Origin: an uncultured Eubacteriales bacterium
Lineage (GTDB): Bacteria > Bacillota > Clostridia > Oscillospirales > Acutalibacteraceae
DNA length: 24,382 nt
Direction: 5' to 3'
Assembly: GCA_934394855.1 (NCBI GenBank)
Contig: CAKRRH010000028.1
Location: 1-24,382 of the forward strand
Shown here: in pieces, positions 22,358 to 24,382 of the stretch
Layout of the letters: every line of letters begins with the position of its first letter
Numbering within the stretch: position 1 is the first letter of the stretch
Notes under the pieces: generated by a model
The model's database searches: none
What the model was told of the DNA's origin: nothing
What the model saw: the letters and a program-made list of their open reading frames with translations, nothing else
Program-made: the position numbers and the translations under genes

Positions 22358-23110
22358 ATGCCTGTCCGGCAGCTTGTTTTACATATTTTCCTGTGGGCGC
22401 TGATTGCCGCCGCCGCACTTTTTGTAATATATCTGGCGGTGCTGACGATTGCTCCGTTGTTTGTGGATACAAAGAAAGAATATGACAAAGACAGCCGTTT
22501 TTTCAGATTTTTGCTATATAGCTCAACTGCAATCGGAATGAGAATCATGCGGCTGCATTTTCATGTAAGCGGAATTGAAAAGTTGCCGAAAGACAGCCGA
22601 TTTTTGCTTGTCGGAAATCATTTATCAAACTTTGACCCGATAATCGAATGGCACATTTTGCGAAAATTCGAGCTTGCGTTCATCTCAAAAGAGGGCAATT
22701 TCAAAATCCCGATTTGGGGCAGGATCATCAGAAAATGCTGCTTTTTGTCGATTGACAGGGAAAACGCAAGAAACGCAATGAGAACGATAAATAAAGCGGC
22801 GGAGCTTATTCGGGCAGATGAAGTTTCGGTTGCGGTTTATCCCGAAGGCACAAGAAGCAAATCGGGCGAGCTTTTGCCGTTTCATAACGGTGTGTTCAAA
22901 ATCGCAAAAAAGGCAGGCGTGCCGATTGTCGTTGCGATGATCAAAAATACAAACCAAATCGCAAAGAATTATCCGTGGCACAAAACCGATGTTTATCTTG
23001 ATTTTGTTACGGTGATCGGGCGTGATGAGGTAAAGGCGAACACATCGGGTGAAATCGGCGACAAGGTTCATGAAATTATGAAAAATTACATTGAAAATAA
23101 AGGAGATTGA
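22358..23110 (+). CDS. plsC: 1-acyl-sn-glycerol-3-phosphate acyltransferase
   Basis: 250 aa from the ATG at 22358, which has GAGGGG upstream; the longer frame from 22271 runs through the promoter and is rejected. An N-terminal helix (about 8-33) anchors the protein. The acyltransferase motif I is GNHLSNFD (86-93, with H88 and D93), and motif III is YPEGTRS (161-167). The enzyme adds the second acyl chain to lysophosphatidic acid to form phosphatidic acid at the membrane. The next gene, of the diacylglycerol kinase family, starts 3 bases after its stop, so the two form a phospholipid operon. Confidence 0.93.
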   Translation: MPVRQLVLHIFLWALIAAAALFVIYLAVLTIAPLFVDTKKEYDKDSRFFRFLLYSSTAIGMRIMRLHFHVSGIEKLPKDSRFLLVGNHLSNFDPIIEWHILRKFELAFISKEGNFKIPIWGRIIRKCCFLSIDRENARNAMRTINKAAELIRADEVSVAVYPEGTRSKSGELLPFHNGVFKIAKKAGVPIVVAMIKNTNQIAKNYPWHKTDVYLDFVTVIGRDEVKANTSGEIGDKVHEIMKNYIENKGD

Positions 23111-23113
23111 AAA

Positions 23114-23980
23114 ATGTTTCATGTTTTGTATAATCCCTATGCGGGTAACAACAAGGGAGAGGAAAATGCAAAAAAACTATGCTCAATTACAGACGAGGAG
23201 CTTAAATTTCATGATATGACCAAGGTGGATTATAAGGCTTTCTTGAGTGAAATAGGCGCAGATGAGAAGCTGTTGATTGCAGGCGGAGACGGAACGCTGA
23301 ACAGATTTGTCAATGATACGGACGAAATTTTGGGCGAGCGTGATGTTTATTATTTTGCAACCGGCAGCGGTAATGATTTCATGAGAGAGGTCGGCGGCAA
23401 AAATGAAATTGTCAATGTAAGCCGTTATCTCAAAAATTTGCCGAGCGTTGAAGTGAACGGCAAGAAATATAAATTCATCAACGGAATCGGTTACGGAATC
23501 GACGGCTATTGCTGCGAGGTCGGCGATAAAATGAGAGAAGAGGCGGTTAAGGATATTAACTACACTTCGATCGCAATCAAGGGGCTGTTGTTCCATTATC
23601 ACCCGACTAACGCAACGGTGACGGTTGACGGCAGAAAACATACATATAAAAAGGTGTGGCTTGCACCGACAATGAACGGAAAATATTATGGCGGCGGAAT
23701 GATTCCGACACCCGGACAGAACAGAATATCGGAGGACAGAACCGTTTCGACAATGGTATATTACGGTGTCGGTAAGCTGAAAGCACTGACGGTGTTTCCG
23801 TCAATCTTTAAGGGTGAGCATGTCAGCCATAAAGATATGGTCGATGTTATGAGCGGTCATGAAATCACGGTCGAGTTTGATAAACCGACGCCTTTGCAAA
23901 TCGACGGCGAAACGATACTCGGCGTTACAAAATATACAGTAATTTCAAAAGTCAAGGCAAAGCAAGAAGCATTGGCTTGA
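23114..23980 (+). CDS. Diacylglycerol kinase-family lipid kinase
   Basis: 288 aa of the DAGK catalytic-domain family (DgkB, YegS and LCB5 relatives). Visible motifs are the N-terminal NPYAGN (7-12), the nucleotide-binding GGDGTLNRF (57-65) and ATGSGNDF (82-89), and a beta-rich C-terminal half ending LQIDGE near residue 268. The family phosphorylates diacylglycerol or related lipids at the inner membrane face. It is slightly shorter than DgkB. AAAGGAG lies inside the end of the acyltransferase gene, with the ATG 8 bases later, so translation is coupled. Together the pair could recycle diacylglycerol into phosphatidic acid and make phosphatidic acid de novo. The precise substrate is not decidable by eye. 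Confidence 0.92.
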   Translation: MFHVLYNPYAGNNKGEENAKKLCSITDEELKFHDMTKVDYKAFLSEIGADEKLLIAGGDGTLNRFVNDTDEILGERDVYYFATGSGNDFMREVGGKNEIVNVSRYLKNLPSVEVNGKKYKFINGIGYGIDGYCCEVGDKMREEAVKDINYTSIAIKGLLFHYHPTNATVTVDGRKHTYKKVWLAPTMNGKYYGGGMIPTPGQNRISEDRTVSTMVYYGVGKLKALTVFPSIFKGEHVSHKDMVDVMSGHEITVEFDKPTPLQIDGETILGVTKYTVISKVKAKQEALA

Positions 23981-24005
23981 GGTTTGTAAAATAGGTATTG
24001 TTTGC

Positions 24006-24037
24006 GGGGAGGACTTTTTTGTAAAAAAGTCCTCCCC
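24006..24037. terminator. Long perfect hairpin after the lipid kinase gene
   Basis: GGGGAGGACTTTTTT pairs perfectly with AAAAAAGTCCTCCCC around GT, about 25 bp after the stop codon. It has the form of the 368-394 hairpin in the left repeat. It probably ends or protects the plsC operon transcript. Confidence 0.65.
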
Positions 24038-24074
24038 ACACCCCTCTCAAAAAACTTTCATTACAAAAATAATA

Positions 24075-24117
24075 ACAGGAGTACAGCGTTAGGTTGGCTT
24101 GTACTTCTGTTTTTTTG
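24075..24117 (+). terminator. Rho-independent terminator, ACAGAAGTAC hairpin family
   Basis: ACAGGAGTAC (24075-24084) pairs with GTACTTCTGT (24101-24110) with one G-T pair, followed by seven T. It is the same hairpin as at 1418-1461 and, in inverted orientation, at 275-306. Confidence 0.75.
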
Positions 24118-24382
24118 TTGTGTGGTTATATGTTCCCTTATGCGGTTCGCCGGGGACGACGCACGCTACGGTTTATATAAATAGTTAGAAACAGAGCGTA
24201 CCGTAACGCTATATAATAATAAAAATATGTCATAAATAAAGTTTTTGAGGAGAGCGCGAGAGGGACTTTTTACAAAAAGTCCCTCTAACATATCCCCATA
24301 TATAAATTAAATTGAATGTGCTCATGCCGCACGGGCACACCATTTCTCATGCAAGAAATGGCGGAAAGTGCATTTAAGGGCT

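Larger units (their letters stand above)
24000..24382 (-). repeat. Right copy of the structured inverted repeat bounding the window
   Basis: This gene-free stretch mirrors the left end. 24306-24382 is the exact reverse complement of 1-77. Moving inward, the same elements come in the same order: the 24259-24286 hairpin, the CATAAATAAAGTTTTTG string, the 24075-24110 hairpin, and CAAAAAACTTTCATTA followed by the 24006-24037 hairpin. The stretch between 24118 and 24230 is the least conserved between the copies, and I see no gene in it. The unit comes directly after the diacylglycerol kinase-family gene, and its hairpins probably also terminate that transcript. Confidence 0.85.

Noticed and set aside
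24002..24184. 60-aa open frame after the lipid kinase gene
   Set aside because: It reads through two hairpins of the repeat and lacks a start context; a chance frame.
1..24382. Composite transposon, integrative element or phage bounded by terminal inverted repeats
   Set aside because: No transposase, integrase or phage gene is present, and the interior holds essential chromosomal genes in conserved order.

Overview
This is a 24.4-kb stretch of chromosome that is almost certainly from a gut-dwelling member of the Bacillota (Clostridia, probably Oscillospirales). Reading of the sequence behind this: strong AAAGGAG-type ribosome sites, Gram-positive promoters, a CGAAC-N4-GTTCG LexA box, an SRP RNA gene directly in front of dnaX, a GdpP-type c-di-AMP phosphodiesterase followed by rplI-dnaB-tilS-ftsH, and a bile salt hydrolase-like gene. 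The exact taxon cannot be fixed by eye.

Layout. Positions 1-395 and about 24000-24382 are inverted copies of one structured intergenic repeat (the outermost 77 bp are identical), so the window ends exactly in a dispersed repeat and is probably a contig cut there. Just inside the left copy lie a 150-aa Cys-rich four-helix membrane protein (499-951) and a 79-aa protein (1156-1395) whose promoter carries a LexA operator. On the minus strand, 5530 to 1495, is a four-gene carbohydrate cluster: two Gfo/Idh/MocA dehydrogenases, a TIM-barrel sugar isomerase/epimerase and a ThuA-like protein. A divergent AraC-type regulator (5658-6545) faces it.

The central part is a housekeeping operon of more than 9 kb running from a strong promoter at 6553: SRP RNA, dnaX, gdpP, an HD-domain hydrolase, rplI, dnaB, tilS and ftsH, closed by a terminator at 16282-16320. 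The last genes are tightly coupled; ftsH appears to start at an AUU codon inside the end of tilS. An alpha/beta hydrolase follows (16336-17268).

The right part is built around a second AraC-type regulator (19083-19916, minus). Downstream of it on the same strand is one half of a heterodimeric ABC exporter, with no partner gene in the window. Divergent from it are an unusual Gfo/Idh/MocA homologue lacking the usual catalytic residues and a choloylglycine hydrolase. The shared intergenic region holds two direct repeats with a 22-bp period, placed to repress the regulator and activate the divergent unit. A plsC-like acyltransferase and a diacylglycerol kinase-family gene (22358-23980) form a last phospholipid pair before the right-hand repeat.

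No tRNA, rRNA, CRISPR array, transposase or phage gene was seen. The best candidates for new biology are the LexA-controlled small protein, the AraC/exporter/Gfo-like/bile-salt-hydrolase island with its paired operator, and the AUU start of ftsH.
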